Source: an uncultured Cellulomonadaceae bacterium
GTDB taxonomy: Bacteria > Actinomycetota > Actinomycetes > Actinomycetales > Cellulomonadaceae
Length of the DNA: 64,000 bases
NCBI GenBank assembly: GCA_947495165.1
Contig: CANLXM010000003.1
Span: 372,001 to 436,000, forward strand
Reading direction: 5' to 3'
Shown: positions 56,974-64,000 of the stretch, in pieces
Numbering within the stretch: the first letter of the stretch is position 1
Layout: the number at the start of each line of letters is the position of its first letter
Translations under genes and position numbers: made by a program
Notes under the pieces: generated by a model
The model's database searches: none
The model's input: the letters and a program-made list of their open reading frames with translations, nothing else
What the model was told of the DNA's origin: nothing

Positions 56974-58341
56974 ATGGTTCACCCTGTGACCATCACCGTC
57001 TCTGCTCCGGCCGCGCGTGCGCGGTCCCGACGCCGCGTCGTCGCGCTCGCCGCCGCCCTGACCGTCGCACTGACGCTCGGCCTGGCGCCCACCGCGAGCG
57101 CCGGCATCTGGCCCCCGGACCCCGCTGCCGTCGTCGTGGACCAGCCGTCCGCCGATGCGCGCATCGCCGCCCGGGTGGACCGCCTCGCGGGGAGCAAGCT
57201 GGGCAAGGCCCTCTCGATCGAGGTGACCGACGTCGCCTCCGGGACGCAGGTCTACGGGCGCAAGACCGCCCTGGCACGGGTGCCCGCCTCCAACCAGAAG
57301 CTGCTGACCGCCGTCGCCGCGCTCGAAAGGCTCGGGCCGGACCGCGTGTTCACGACGTCGGTGAAGCGGACCGGGCGCTCGCGCGTGGTCAGCTTCGTCT
57401 CGGGCGGCGACCCCATGCTCTCCAACGCGAAGATCCGCGACCTGGCCAGGCAGACCGCCGCGGCCCTGCGCGCCAAGCCGCCGGCTGCGTCGAAGGGCAA
57501 GCGCGTGGTGCACGTGCGTCTCGACGACTCGCTGTTCCGCGGGATGACGAAGCATCCCTCGTGGCGGTACGGGGGCTACCCTCTCCGCATCGTCCAGCCG
57601 GTGCGGGCTTCCATGCGTGCGGTGGGCACGTCCGACGACTCCGCGCGTTCTGCGGTCTCGTACTACATGAAGCGGCTGAAGAAGGACCTGCCCCGGGGCT
57701 GGGCCGTGAAGTTCGGTGGCAAGGTCTCCGCGACGTCGGGCAAGGCGCGTCCGGTGGCGTCGGTCGCGAGCGAGCCCGTGGGTGACCTCGTCGCCCGGAT
57801 GCTCCGGGTCTCGGACAACGAGGTGGCCGAGGTCCTGTTCCGGCACCTGGCGATCGATGCCGGGTACAGTCCCACGTTCCGCGGCGGAGCGAAGGCCACG
57901 ACGCGCGCGCTGCAGCGCCTCGGCGTCGACGTCACCGGCCTGGTCGTCGTCGACGGCTCTGGGCTCTCCCCGGCGAACCGCGTCCGGACGACGACCCTGA
58001 CGTCACTGCTCACGGTCGCCGCCGACGCCGCGGCGCACCCGGCCCTGAGCCAGCTGCTGCACTCGGACACGAGCCTGCCGATCGCCGGGCGGACGGGTTC
58101 GCTCTACTCCGGCTACTACCGGTTCACCTCCCGGTCCGCCCGGTGCGCGCAGGGAGCCGTGATCGCCAAGACCGGGACGCTCGAGCACGAGCAGGCGCTG
58201 TCGGGCTACACGGTGGGCGCGGACGGGCGCCTCAAGGCGTTCTCGATCGTGGTCAACGCGCTGCCGCGCGGAGCCAAGACCGTGCAGGACGCACGGCAGC
58301 GCATCGACGAGATCGCGGCAGCGGTGCACGGCTGCTCCTGA
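56974..58341 (+). CDS. dacB: D-Ala-D-Ala carboxypeptidase/endopeptidase, PBP4 (DacB) family
   Basis: 455 aa. Signal peptide about 1-43 (Arg-rich n-region, ASA cleavage site). Penicillin-binding motifs are complete: SxxK in PASNQKLL, SxN in VSDNEVAE and KTG in IAKTGTLEHE. The insertion between SxxK and SxN is typical of class C PBPs. Trims or opens peptidoglycan stem peptides outside the membrane. The start could also be GTG at 56986 or ATG at 56950; ATG 56974 gives a normal signal peptide. Appears monocistronic. Confidence 0.9.
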   Translation: MVHPVTITVSAPAARARSRRRVVALAAALTVALTLGLAPTASAGIWPPDPAAVVVDQPSADARIAARVDRLAGSKLGKALSIEVTDVASGTQVYGRKTALARVPASNQKLLTAVAALERLGPDRVFTTSVKRTGRSRVVSFVSGGDPMLSNAKIRDLARQTAAALRAKPPAASKGKRVVHVRLDDSLFRGMTKHPSWRYGGYPLRIVQPVRASMRAVGTSDDSARSAVSYYMKRLKKDLPRGWAVKFGGKVSATSGKARPVASVASEPVGDLVARMLRVSDNEVAEVLFRHLAIDAGYSPTFRGGAKATTRALQRLGVDVTGLVVVDGSGLSPANRVRTTTLTSLLTVAADAAAHPALSQLLHSDTSLPIAGRTGSLYSGYYRFTSRSARCAQGAVIAKTGTLEHEQALSGYTVGADGRLKAFSIVVNALPRGAKTVQDARQRIDEIAAAVHGCS

Positions 58342-58382
58342 CCCGGACCGGCGCGGTGCACCAGGCTCGCCGGGCCGGTCGG

Positions 58383-58417
58383 TAGCATCGGGGGAGACGT
58401 CCGCCTCGGACGTCTCC
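58383..58417 (+). promoter_or_regulatory. thrS promoter and 5'-terminal RNA hairpin
   Basis: TAGCAT (58383-58388) is a probable -10. Immediately after it, at the expected transcript start, GGAGACGTCCG / CGGACGTCTCC forms an 11-bp perfect stem with a 3-nt loop (58393-58417). The RNA would start inside the hairpin, leaving a short leader to the GTG at 58446. It could be a stability element or protein/RNA control site; it is not a T-box. Confidence 0.55.
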
Positions 58418-58445
58418 GCCCCATGCACCTCGTAGGAGAACCACT

Positions 58446-60467
58446 GTGTCCGAGTCTGAGCTCGTATCCGTCGTCGCGACCGTCGACACCGTCCCCACGA
58501 CGGTCCCGGTGGGCACGACAGGCACGGAGCTCTTCGCGGAGCGCCGCGAGGTGGTCGTGATGCGCGTGAACGGCGAGCTCAAGGACCTCTCCGAGCCGGT
58601 CCACGCGGGCGACGAGATCGAGTCCGTGACGATCGACTCCGAGGACGGCCTGGCGGTCCTGCGTCACTCCGCGGCGCACGTCCTCGCGCAGGCCGTGCAG
58701 CAGGTGAACCCGAGCGCGAAGCTCGGCATCGGCCCGCCCATCAAGGACGGCTTCTACTACGACTTCGACGTCGAGCAGCCGTTCACCCCCGAGGACCTCA
58801 AGGCCCTCGAGAAGGCCATGATGCGCATCATCAAGGAGGGCCAGTCCTTCCACCGCTGGGTCGTCACCGACGCTGAGGCTCGGGCCGAGCTCGCCGACGA
58901 GCCGTACAAGCTGGAGCTGATCGGCCTCAAGGGCTCGGGCGACGCGGCCGACGCCGCCGAGGGCGCGTCGGTCGAGGTCGGCGCTGGCGAGCTGAGCATC
59001 TACCAGAACAAGCGCCGCGGCGGCGAGGTCGCGTGGCAGGACCTGTGCCGCGGTCCGCACCTGCCGAGCACCAAGCTGATCGGCAACGGCTTCCAGCTCA
59101 TGCGCTCGGCCGCCGCGTACTGGCGCGGCAGCGAGAAGAACCCCCAGCTGCAGCGGGTCTACGGCACCGCCTGGCCCACCAAGGACGAGCTCAAGGGGTA
59201 CCTCGAGCGCCTCGCCGAGGCCGAGCGCCGCGACCACCGCCGGCTGGGCGCCGAGATGGACCTGTTCTCGTTCCCGGACGAGATCGGCTCCGGCCTGCCC
59301 GTCTTCCACCCCAAGGGCGGCATCATCCGCACCGAGATGGAGGACTACTCGCGCCGGCGGCACATCGCCGCGGGCTACTCGTTCGTCAACACCCCGCACA
59401 TCACCAAGGGGCACCTGTACGAGATCTCGGGGCACCTGGACTGGTACCGCGACGGCATGTTCCCGGCGATGCACGTCGACGAGGAGCGCGACGAGGACGG
59501 CACGGTGCGCAAGCCCGGCCAGGACTACTACCTCAAGCCGATGAACTGCCCGATGCACAACCTGATCTTCGCGGCCCGCGGTCGGTCCTACCGCGAGCTG
59601 CCGCTGCGGCTGTTCGAGTTCGGCACCGTGTACCGGTACGAGAAGTCCGGCGTGGTGCACGGGCTCACCCGGGTGCGGGGGCTCACGCAGGACGACGCCC
59701 ACATCTACTGCACCAAGGAGCAGATGAAGGACGAGCTCACCTCGACCCTGCGCTTCGTGCTCGACCTGCTCGCGGACTACGGGCTCGACGACTTCTACCT
59801 CGAGCTGTCGACCAAGAACCCGGAGAAGTTCGTCGGCGACGACGACATCTGGGACGAGGCGACCCGCACGCTCGAGGAGGTCGCCGCGTCGTCGGGCCTC
59901 GACCTCGTGCCGGACCCGGGTGGCGCGGCCTTCTACGGGCCCAAGATCTCCGTGCAGGCGCGGGACGCGATCGGCCGCACCTGGCAGATGTCCACGATCC
60001 AGCTGGACTTCAACCTGCCCGAGCGGTTCGACCTCGAGTACGCCGCCGCGGACGGCTCGCGCCAGCGCCCGGTGATGATCCACCGCGCGCTGTTCGGCTC
60101 GCTCGAGCGGTTCTTCGGCGTGCTGCTCGAGCACTACGCCGGCGCGTTCCCCGCGTGGCTCGCCCCCGTCCAGGTGGTCGCCGTGCCCGTGGCCGAGCCG
60201 TTCAACGACTACCTGGCCGACGTCGTCGCGCAGCTCACGGCGCAGGGCATCCGCGCCGAGCTCGACGACGGCACGGACCGGTTCGCCAAGAAGATCCGCA
60301 CCGCGTCGACCCAGAAGGTGCCGTTCGTGCTCATCGCGGGCGGCGAGGACGTCGAGGCGGGAGCCGTCTCGTTCCGCTACCGCGACGGGCGCCAGGACAA
60401 CGGCGTCCCCGTCGCCGAGGCCGTCGACCGGATCGTCTCCGCGGTCCGCTCCCGGGTGCAGGTGTAG
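58446..60467 (+). CDS. thrS: Threonyl-tRNA synthetase
   Basis: 673 aa, full-length class II synthetase charging tRNA-Thr. An N-terminal TGS domain (about 35-65), the editing/second-additional domain with [13 protein letters not shown] (HxxxH-type zinc/editing site) and a catalytic core follow. MNCPMHN (zinc Cys), [20 protein letters not shown] (motif 3 with zinc His) and the anticodon-binding domain from about 570 ([20 protein letters not shown]) are visible. The start is GTG with a GTAGGAG site. First gene of the envelope-lipid operon. Confidence 0.97.
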   Translation: MSESELVSVVATVDTVPTTVPVGTTGTELFAERREVVVMRVNGELKDLSEPVHAGDEIESVTIDSEDGLAVLRHSAAHVLAQAVQQVNPSAKLGIGPPIKDGFYYDFDVEQPFTPEDLKALEKAMMRIIKEGQSFHRWVVTDAEARAELADEPYKLELIGLKGSGDAADAAEGASVEVGAGELSIYQNKRRGGEVAWQDLCRGPHLPSTKLIGNGFQLMRSAAAYWRGSEKNPQLQRVYGTAWPTKDELKGYLERLAEAERRDHRRLGAEMDLFSFPDEIGSGLPVFHPKGGIIRTEMEDYSRRRHIAAGYSFVNTPHITKGHLYEISGHLDWYRDGMFPAMHVDEERDEDGTVRKPGQDYYLKPMNCPMHNLIFAARGRSYRELPLRLFEFGTVYRYEKSGVVHGLTRVRGLTQDDAHIYCTKEQMKDELTSTLRFVLDLLADYGLDDFYLELSTKNPEKFVGDDDIWDEATRTLEEVAASSGLDLVPDPGGAAFYGPKISVQARDAIGRTWQMSTIQLDFNLPERFDLEYAAADGSRQRPVMIHRALFGSLERFFGVLLEHYAGAFPAWLAPVQVVAVPVAEPFNDYLADVVAQLTAQGIRAELDDGTDRFAKKIRTASTQKVPFVLIAGGEDVEAGAVSFRYRDGRQDNGVPVAEAVDRIVSAVRSRVQV

Positions 60468-60473
60468 CGGGCG

Positions 60474-61040
60474 GTGGTCGACGACACGAGCGAGCAGCAG
60501 GCGGGCTTCCCGGGGGAGCCGGACGGCTTCGAGCGCCTGTGGACCCCGCACCGGATGGTGTACATCCAGGGCGAGGGCAAGCCGGACGACGACGGCGAGG
60601 AGACGTGCCCGTTCTGCGTCGCGCCTGGACGCGACGACGCCGACGCGCTGATCGTGGCGCGCGGCGAGACAGCGTACGTGGTGCTCAACCTGTTCCCGTA
60701 CAACACCGGTCATCTGCTGGTGTGCCCGTACCGGCACGTGTCCGACTACACCGAGCTCACCGAGGCCGAGGTGCGGGACGTCGCCGCGCTCACGCAGACC
60801 GCGATGCGCGTCACGCGCGCCGTGTCGGCTCCGGCCGGCTTCAACCTCGGCATGAATCAGGGACCGGTGGCAGGCGCGGGCATCGCGGCGCACCTGCACC
60901 AGCACGTCGTGCCGCGATGGGCGGGGGACGCGAACTTCCTCCCGATCGTCGCGCGCACCAAGGCGTTGCCCGAGCTGCTCGCCGACACCCGGGCCCGCCT
61001 CGCCGCGGCTTGGCCGACCTCCGACCCGAAGGACTCCTGA
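60474..61040 (+). CDS. HIT-family hydrolase/phosphorylase
   Basis: 188 aa. TCPFCVAPGRDD (zinc-like Cys pair), LNLFPYNTGHLLVCPYRHV and the histidine triad GIAAHLHQHVVPRW. Corresponds in position to mycobacterial Rv2613c (an Ap4A phosphorylase) between thrS and pgsA, so diadenosine-polyphosphate cleavage is likely. GTG start six bases after thrS; its stop shares a base with the pgsA ATG (TGATG). Confidence 0.9.
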   Translation: MVDDTSEQQAGFPGEPDGFERLWTPHRMVYIQGEGKPDDDGEETCPFCVAPGRDDADALIVARGETAYVVLNLFPYNTGHLLVCPYRHVSDYTELTEAEVRDVAALTQTAMRVTRAVSAPAGFNLGMNQGPVAGAGIAAHLHQHVVPRWAGDANFLPIVARTKALPELLADTRARLAAAWPTSDPKDS

Positions 61041-61669
61041 TGCTCGACCACCTGCGCAGCGGCGTGGCGAAGGTCCTCGGACCGTTCGCGCGGCTGCTGC
61101 TCCGCCTGGGCGTGAGCCCGGACGCGGTGACCGTCGCCGGGACCCTCGGCGTCGTCGTCGCTGCCCTGTGGCTCTTCCCCGCGGGACACCTCACCGCGGG
61201 CGCGCTCGTGGTCGCGCTGTTCGTCTTCTCGGATGCCGTGGACGGCCTCATGGCGCGCGAGTCCGGGCGCGTGAGCCGCTGGGGCGCCTTCCTCGACTCG
61301 ACGCTCGACCGCGTGGCCGACGCGGCGATCTTCAGCGGGCTGCTGCTGTACCTGGCGGGCCGGGACAACGACGCCGGCCTCATGCTCGCGCTCGCCTGCC
61401 TGGCGCTCGGTGCCGTGGTGCCCTACGCGCGGGCGCGCGCCGAAGGGCTCGGGATGACCGCCGCCGTCGGCATCGCCGAGCGGGCGGACCGCATCACGGT
61501 CGCCCTCGTCGCCGCGCTGCTCGTGGGCTTGGGCCTGCCCGACGCCGTGCTCGTCTGGGCGCTCGGGGTGCTCGCCGTGGCTGCCGCCGTCACGATCGGC
61601 CAGCGCATGGCGACCGTGCACCGCCAGGCGGCCGAGCACTCGGCCGTCGTGGCACGCGAGACGACGTGA
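61040..61669 (+). CDS. pgsA: Phosphatidylinositol-phosphate synthase (CDP-alcohol phosphotransferase)
   Basis: 209 aa with about six spans. The CDP-alcohol motif DxxDGxxARx8Gx3Dx3D is complete at about 65-90 (SDAVDGLMARESGRVSRWG and AFLDSTLD). In this operon it should join CDP-diacylglycerol and inositol-1-phosphate to start PI and PIM synthesis, as PgsA1 does in mycobacteria. Overlaps patA by GTGA. Confidence 0.92.
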   Translation: MLDHLRSGVAKVLGPFARLLLRLGVSPDAVTVAGTLGVVVAALWLFPAGHLTAGALVVALFVFSDAVDGLMARESGRVSRWGAFLDSTLDRVADAAIFSGLLLYLAGRDNDAGLMLALACLALGAVVPYARARAEGLGMTAAVGIAERADRITVALVAALLVGLGLPDAVLVWALGVLAVAAAVTIGQRMATVHRQAAEHSAVVARETT

Positions 61670-62628
61670 GGCGGCCGGACGCCGGGGCCCTCTTCCAGCT
61701 CGCGTGGGACCTCGGGGGAGTCGTGCCCCCCGCCCTCGTGCGCGGCGCGCTCGTCCTGGGAGCCGACGTCGCGTGGGCGCGCCGGGGCGGGGGTGTGCGC
61801 CGGCTCGAGCGCAACCTCGACCGGGTGGCACCCGGCCAGAGCCCGCGCGCGCTGCGGCGGATGTCGCACCGCGCGATGCGCTCCTACATGCGCTATTACG
61901 CCGAGGCGTTCACCCTGCGGCGAGCAAGCCGCGAGCAGCTCGTCGCGCGGGTGCGCTTCGTCGACGACGGCGGCCTGATCGGCGTGCGCGACGCCGGCGG
62001 CTCCGCCGTCGCCGCGCTCAGCCACATGGGCAACTGGGACCTCGCCGGCGCCTGGGCCGGGGTCGCGCTCATGCCGGTGCTGTCCGTCGCGGAGCGGCTC
62101 AAGCCCGACCGCCTGTTCCGGGAGTTCCTGGAGTTCCGGGAGTCGGTCGGCATGCGGATCCTCGCGCTCGGCGACGACGGCGTGTTCCCCGAGCTCATCC
62201 GCACCGCGGAGCGAGGCGGGACCCTCGTGTGCCTGCTGGCGGACCGCGACCTCACCGCACGGGGGATCGAGGTCGAGCTGGCGGGACGGACGGCACGCGT
62301 CGCCGCGGGGCCCGCGGCGCTGGCGATCGCCTCCGGCGCGCCCCTGTTCCCGGTGTCCATCCGCTACGAGCGGCTGCGCGGCGCCCGGCGGCGCGCGGCC
62401 AGGACGCCGTGGGGGATCGTCGTGACGATCCACGAGGAGGTCGTGATCGACCGGTCGCTGCCGCGCAAGCAGCAGGTCGCTCTCGCGACGCAGGGCTGGG
62501 TCACGACCCTCGGCAGCGCGATCGCTGCGCACCCGTGGGACTGGCACATGCTCCAGAAGGTGTTCGTGGAAGATCTCGACGCGGACCGCTACGCCCAGAC
62601 CCGCCAGGAGGCCGGCGACCATGACTGA
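61666..62628 (+). CDS. patA: Phosphatidylinositol mannoside acyltransferase
   Basis: 320 aa LpxL/HtrB-type acyltransferase. LSHMGNWDLAGAW holds the catalytic His (HxxxxD/E), and LLADRDLTARGIEVELAGR with GPAALAIASGAPLFPVSIRY are family blocks. It acylates the mannose of PIM. Placed between pgsA and pimA exactly as Rv2611c in mycobacteria. The GTG start overlaps the pgsA stop; the end overlaps pimA by 8 nt. Confidence 0.92.
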   Translation: MRRPDAGALFQLAWDLGGVVPPALVRGALVLGADVAWARRGGGVRRLERNLDRVAPGQSPRALRRMSHRAMRSYMRYYAEAFTLRRASREQLVARVRFVDDGGLIGVRDAGGSAVAALSHMGNWDLAGAWAGVALMPVLSVAERLKPDRLFREFLEFRESVGMRILALGDDGVFPELIRTAERGGTLVCLLADRDLTARGIEVELAGRTARVAAGPAALAIASGAPLFPVSIRYERLRGARRRAARTPWGIVVTIHEEVVIDRSLPRKQQVALATQGWVTTLGSAIAAHPWDWHMLQKVFVEDLDADRYAQTRQEAGDHD

Positions 62629-63859
62629 GCCCACCCGGTGGCCCGACCCTGCCGGGCGCCCCCTGCGCGTCGGCATCGTCTGCCCGTACTCGTTCGACGC
62701 CCCCGGCGGCGTCCAGTTCCACGTGCGTGACCTCGCCGAGGCCCTCATGGCCAAGGGGCACTCGGTGGAGGTGCTGGTGGCGGCGGACGACGACACCCCC
62801 ATCGAGCCGTACATGACGTCCGCGGGCGGCGCGATCGCCTTCAAGTACAACGGCTCGGTCGCGCGCATGCGGTTCGGCCCCGTCGCGGCCGCCAAGGTGC
62901 GCCGCTGGCTCGTCGCGGGCGAGTTCGACGTGCTGCACCTGCACGAGCCCATCACCCCGTCGCTCAGCATGCTCGCGCTGTGGATCGCGAGCGGGCCGAT
63001 CGTCGGCACCTTCCACACGTCGATGACCCGCTCGCGCGCGCTCCAGGTCGCCTATCCGTTCGTGCGCCCCGCGCTCGAGAAGATCTCCGCTCGCATCGCC
63101 GTCTCGGAGGACGCGCGCCGGACGCTCATCGAGCACCTCGGCGGCGACGCGGTCGTGATCCCCAACGGCGTCTACGTCGAGCCGTTCGAGCGCGCCGAGG
63201 CGGACCCGCGCTGGGTCGGGACCCCTGACGCGCCCACGATCGCGTTCCTCGGCCGGCTCGACGAGCCGCGCAAGGGCCTGGGTGTCCTGACCTCGGCGAT
63301 CCCGGCGATCCTCGCGCAGATCCCGGGCGCGCGGTTCCTCGTGGCAGGCAAGGGCGACGACGGCAAGGCGGCCGCGATCGCGGCGCTGGGCCACCAGGCC
63401 GCGTCGGTCGAGTTCCTCGGACCGATCTCCGACGACGAGAAGGCCGCCCTGCTGTCGTCCGTCGACGTCTACTGCGCACCGCAGACTGGCGGCGAGAGCT
63501 TCGGCATCGTCCTGGTCGAGGCCATGAGCGCGGGGGCCGCGGTGGTCGCGAGCGACCTCGGTGCGTTCCGCCGCGTGCTCGAGGAGGGCGAGGCCGGCGT
63601 GCTCTTCCGCACCGGCGACGGCGACGACCTTGCCCGCACCATGGTCGCCACGCTGCGGGACGCGCCCCTGCGGGAGCGCGTGCGCGCGGCCGCCTCGGTG
63701 GCGGTGCGCCGCTACGACTGGTCGGTCGTGACCGACGAGGTCCTGACCGTGTACGAGATGGCGCTCGCCGCCTCGCACGCGACCGTGCGGGTCGCCGACG
63801 ATCCCCGCGAGCAGCGGCGCGCCCTGCGCGCGCTCCGCCGAGAAGGAGGCACCCGATGA
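62621..63859 (+). CDS. pimA: Phosphatidylinositol alpha-mannosyltransferase
   Basis: 412 aa GT4 enzyme with two Rossmann domains. N-terminal GIVCPYSFDAPGGVQFHVRD (acceptor and nucleotide loop), LHLHEPITPSLSMLAL (His about 110), and GT4 C-terminal IAFLGRLDEPRKGLGVLTSA and PQTGGESFGIVLVEAMSAGA (EX7E). It adds the first mannose from GDP-mannose to PI at the membrane, opening PIM synthesis. Follows patA in the conserved actinobacterial order. Confidence 0.94.
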   Translation: MTEPTRWPDPAGRPLRVGIVCPYSFDAPGGVQFHVRDLAEALMAKGHSVEVLVAADDDTPIEPYMTSAGGAIAFKYNGSVARMRFGPVAAAKVRRWLVAGEFDVLHLHEPITPSLSMLALWIASGPIVGTFHTSMTRSRALQVAYPFVRPALEKISARIAVSEDARRTLIEHLGGDAVVIPNGVYVEPFERAEADPRWVGTPDAPTIAFLGRLDEPRKGLGVLTSAIPAILAQIPGARFLVAGKGDDGKAAAIAALGHQAASVEFLGPISDDEKAALLSSVDVYCAPQTGGESFGIVLVEAMSAGAAVVASDLGAFRRVLEEGEAGVLFRTGDGDDLARTMVATLRDAPLRERVRAAASVAVRRYDWSVVTDEVLTVYEMALAASHATVRVADDPREQRRALRALRREGGTR

Positions 63860-64000
63860 CCTGGTCCGAGATCGCCGTGCTCGTCGTCGCCGTCCTGATC
63901 GTGGCGCTCGTCGTGATCTGGCGCGCGGCGACGCGGCTCGACCGGCTGCACCGCAAGGTGGTCGCGAGCCGCATCGCCCTCGACGCCCAGCTGCTCCGCC
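63856..64000 (+). CDS. Membrane-anchored protein following pimA, 5' end only
   Basis: 48 residues are visible. MTWSEIAVLVVAVLIVALVV is one N-terminal membrane helix, then a basic cytosolic stretch (RAATRLDRLHRKVVASRIAL). Starts at an ATGA overlap with pimA. The position corresponds to Rv2609c in mycobacteria, a membrane protein with a NUDIX domain; the domain itself would lie beyond the window. Confidence 0.7.
   Translation, partial: MTWSEIAVLVVAVLIVALVVIWRAATRLDRLHRKVVASRIALDAQLLR

Noticed and set aside
58389..58445. T-box riboswitch or threonine leader peptide before thrS
   Set aside because: The leader is too short for a T-box, there is no T-box sequence or specifier loop, and no Thr-rich ORF precedes the gene.
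58206..60905. 899-residue minus-strand ORF
   Set aside because: Mirror of thrS, which has complete synthetase motifs; the antisense frame is repetitive Val/Leu/Arg/His without domains.
59033..61669. 878-residue plus-strand frame spanning thrS to pgsA
   Set aside because: Only its last 209 codons (pgsA) have protein character; the rest is an out-of-frame shadow of thrS and the HIT gene. The same applies to other long frames trimmed here (13265-14743, 14800, 44651-47374, 47610).
1..64000. CRISPR array, rRNA operon, replication origin
   Set aside because: No regularly spaced repeats, rRNA-like sequence or DnaA-box cluster was noticed.

Overview
The window is very GC-rich, densely packed chromosomal DNA of an actinobacterium. 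The gene set fits order Micrococcales, most likely a Cellulomonadaceae-type genus. Supporting points are the thrS / HIT / pgsA / patA / pimA phosphatidylinositol-mannoside block, a SigK-RskA pair, many apparently leaderless genes with a TANNNT -10 box 5-8 nt before the start codon, frequent GTG starts and ATGA/GTGA stop-start overlaps. The genus is an inference from gene content only.

Layout. 1-2381 (minus): branched-chain amino-acid permeases LivM (cut by the window edge) and LivH; LivH carries an unusual secreted N-terminal extension. 2578-3982: a small four-cysteine protein and a K+-channel-like protein. 4050-6627 (minus): a cystine-type ABC importer preceded by a 31-codon ORF ending in paired Cys codons, a candidate cysteine-sensing attenuator. 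6713-10637: Na+/H+ antiporter, SigK/RskA and an internally duplicated lipoprotein. 10729-11088 and 17584-17901: two copies of the same tRNA array (Gly-GCC, Cys-GCA, Val-GAC), each with its own terminator. They flank dedA, a flavin disulfide reductase, a TetR-controlled ABC exporter and a His-tailed DMT transporter. 18025-19997: pabB-pabC.

20095-23708 is the one clearly accessory segment. It holds tRNA-Val(CAC), a cluster of GACCCC repeats, a 5'-truncated tyrosine integrase broken by a complete IS3-family element, and a lower-GC orphan lipoprotein. 23709-32630 is ordinary chromosome: aldo/keto reductase, DUF427, FAD oxidoreductase, S51 peptidase, P-loop kinase plus quinone-oxidoreductase pair, transaldolase, DUF4349. 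32792-36734 is a compact type III polyketide synthase locus (PKS, methyltransferase, flavin monooxygenase, convergent UbiA prenyltransferase). 36785-39829: M15 peptidase, GH13 enzyme and an orphan. 39985-44654: a five-gene ABC exporter plus two-component system operon.

44651-49603 is a nitrite / nitric-oxide module: a copper nitrite reductase with a fused blue-copper domain and two polytopic NnrS-like proteins in one operon, divergent from a Cys-rich HTH regulator and a DUF2249 protein. 49661-53040 holds an alditol oxidase and small proteins. 53040-56244 is an OpuC-type osmolyte importer. 56341-58341 holds DUF1697 and a PBP4-type carboxypeptidase. 58446-64000 is the thrS-to-pimA cell-envelope operon, running off the right edge.
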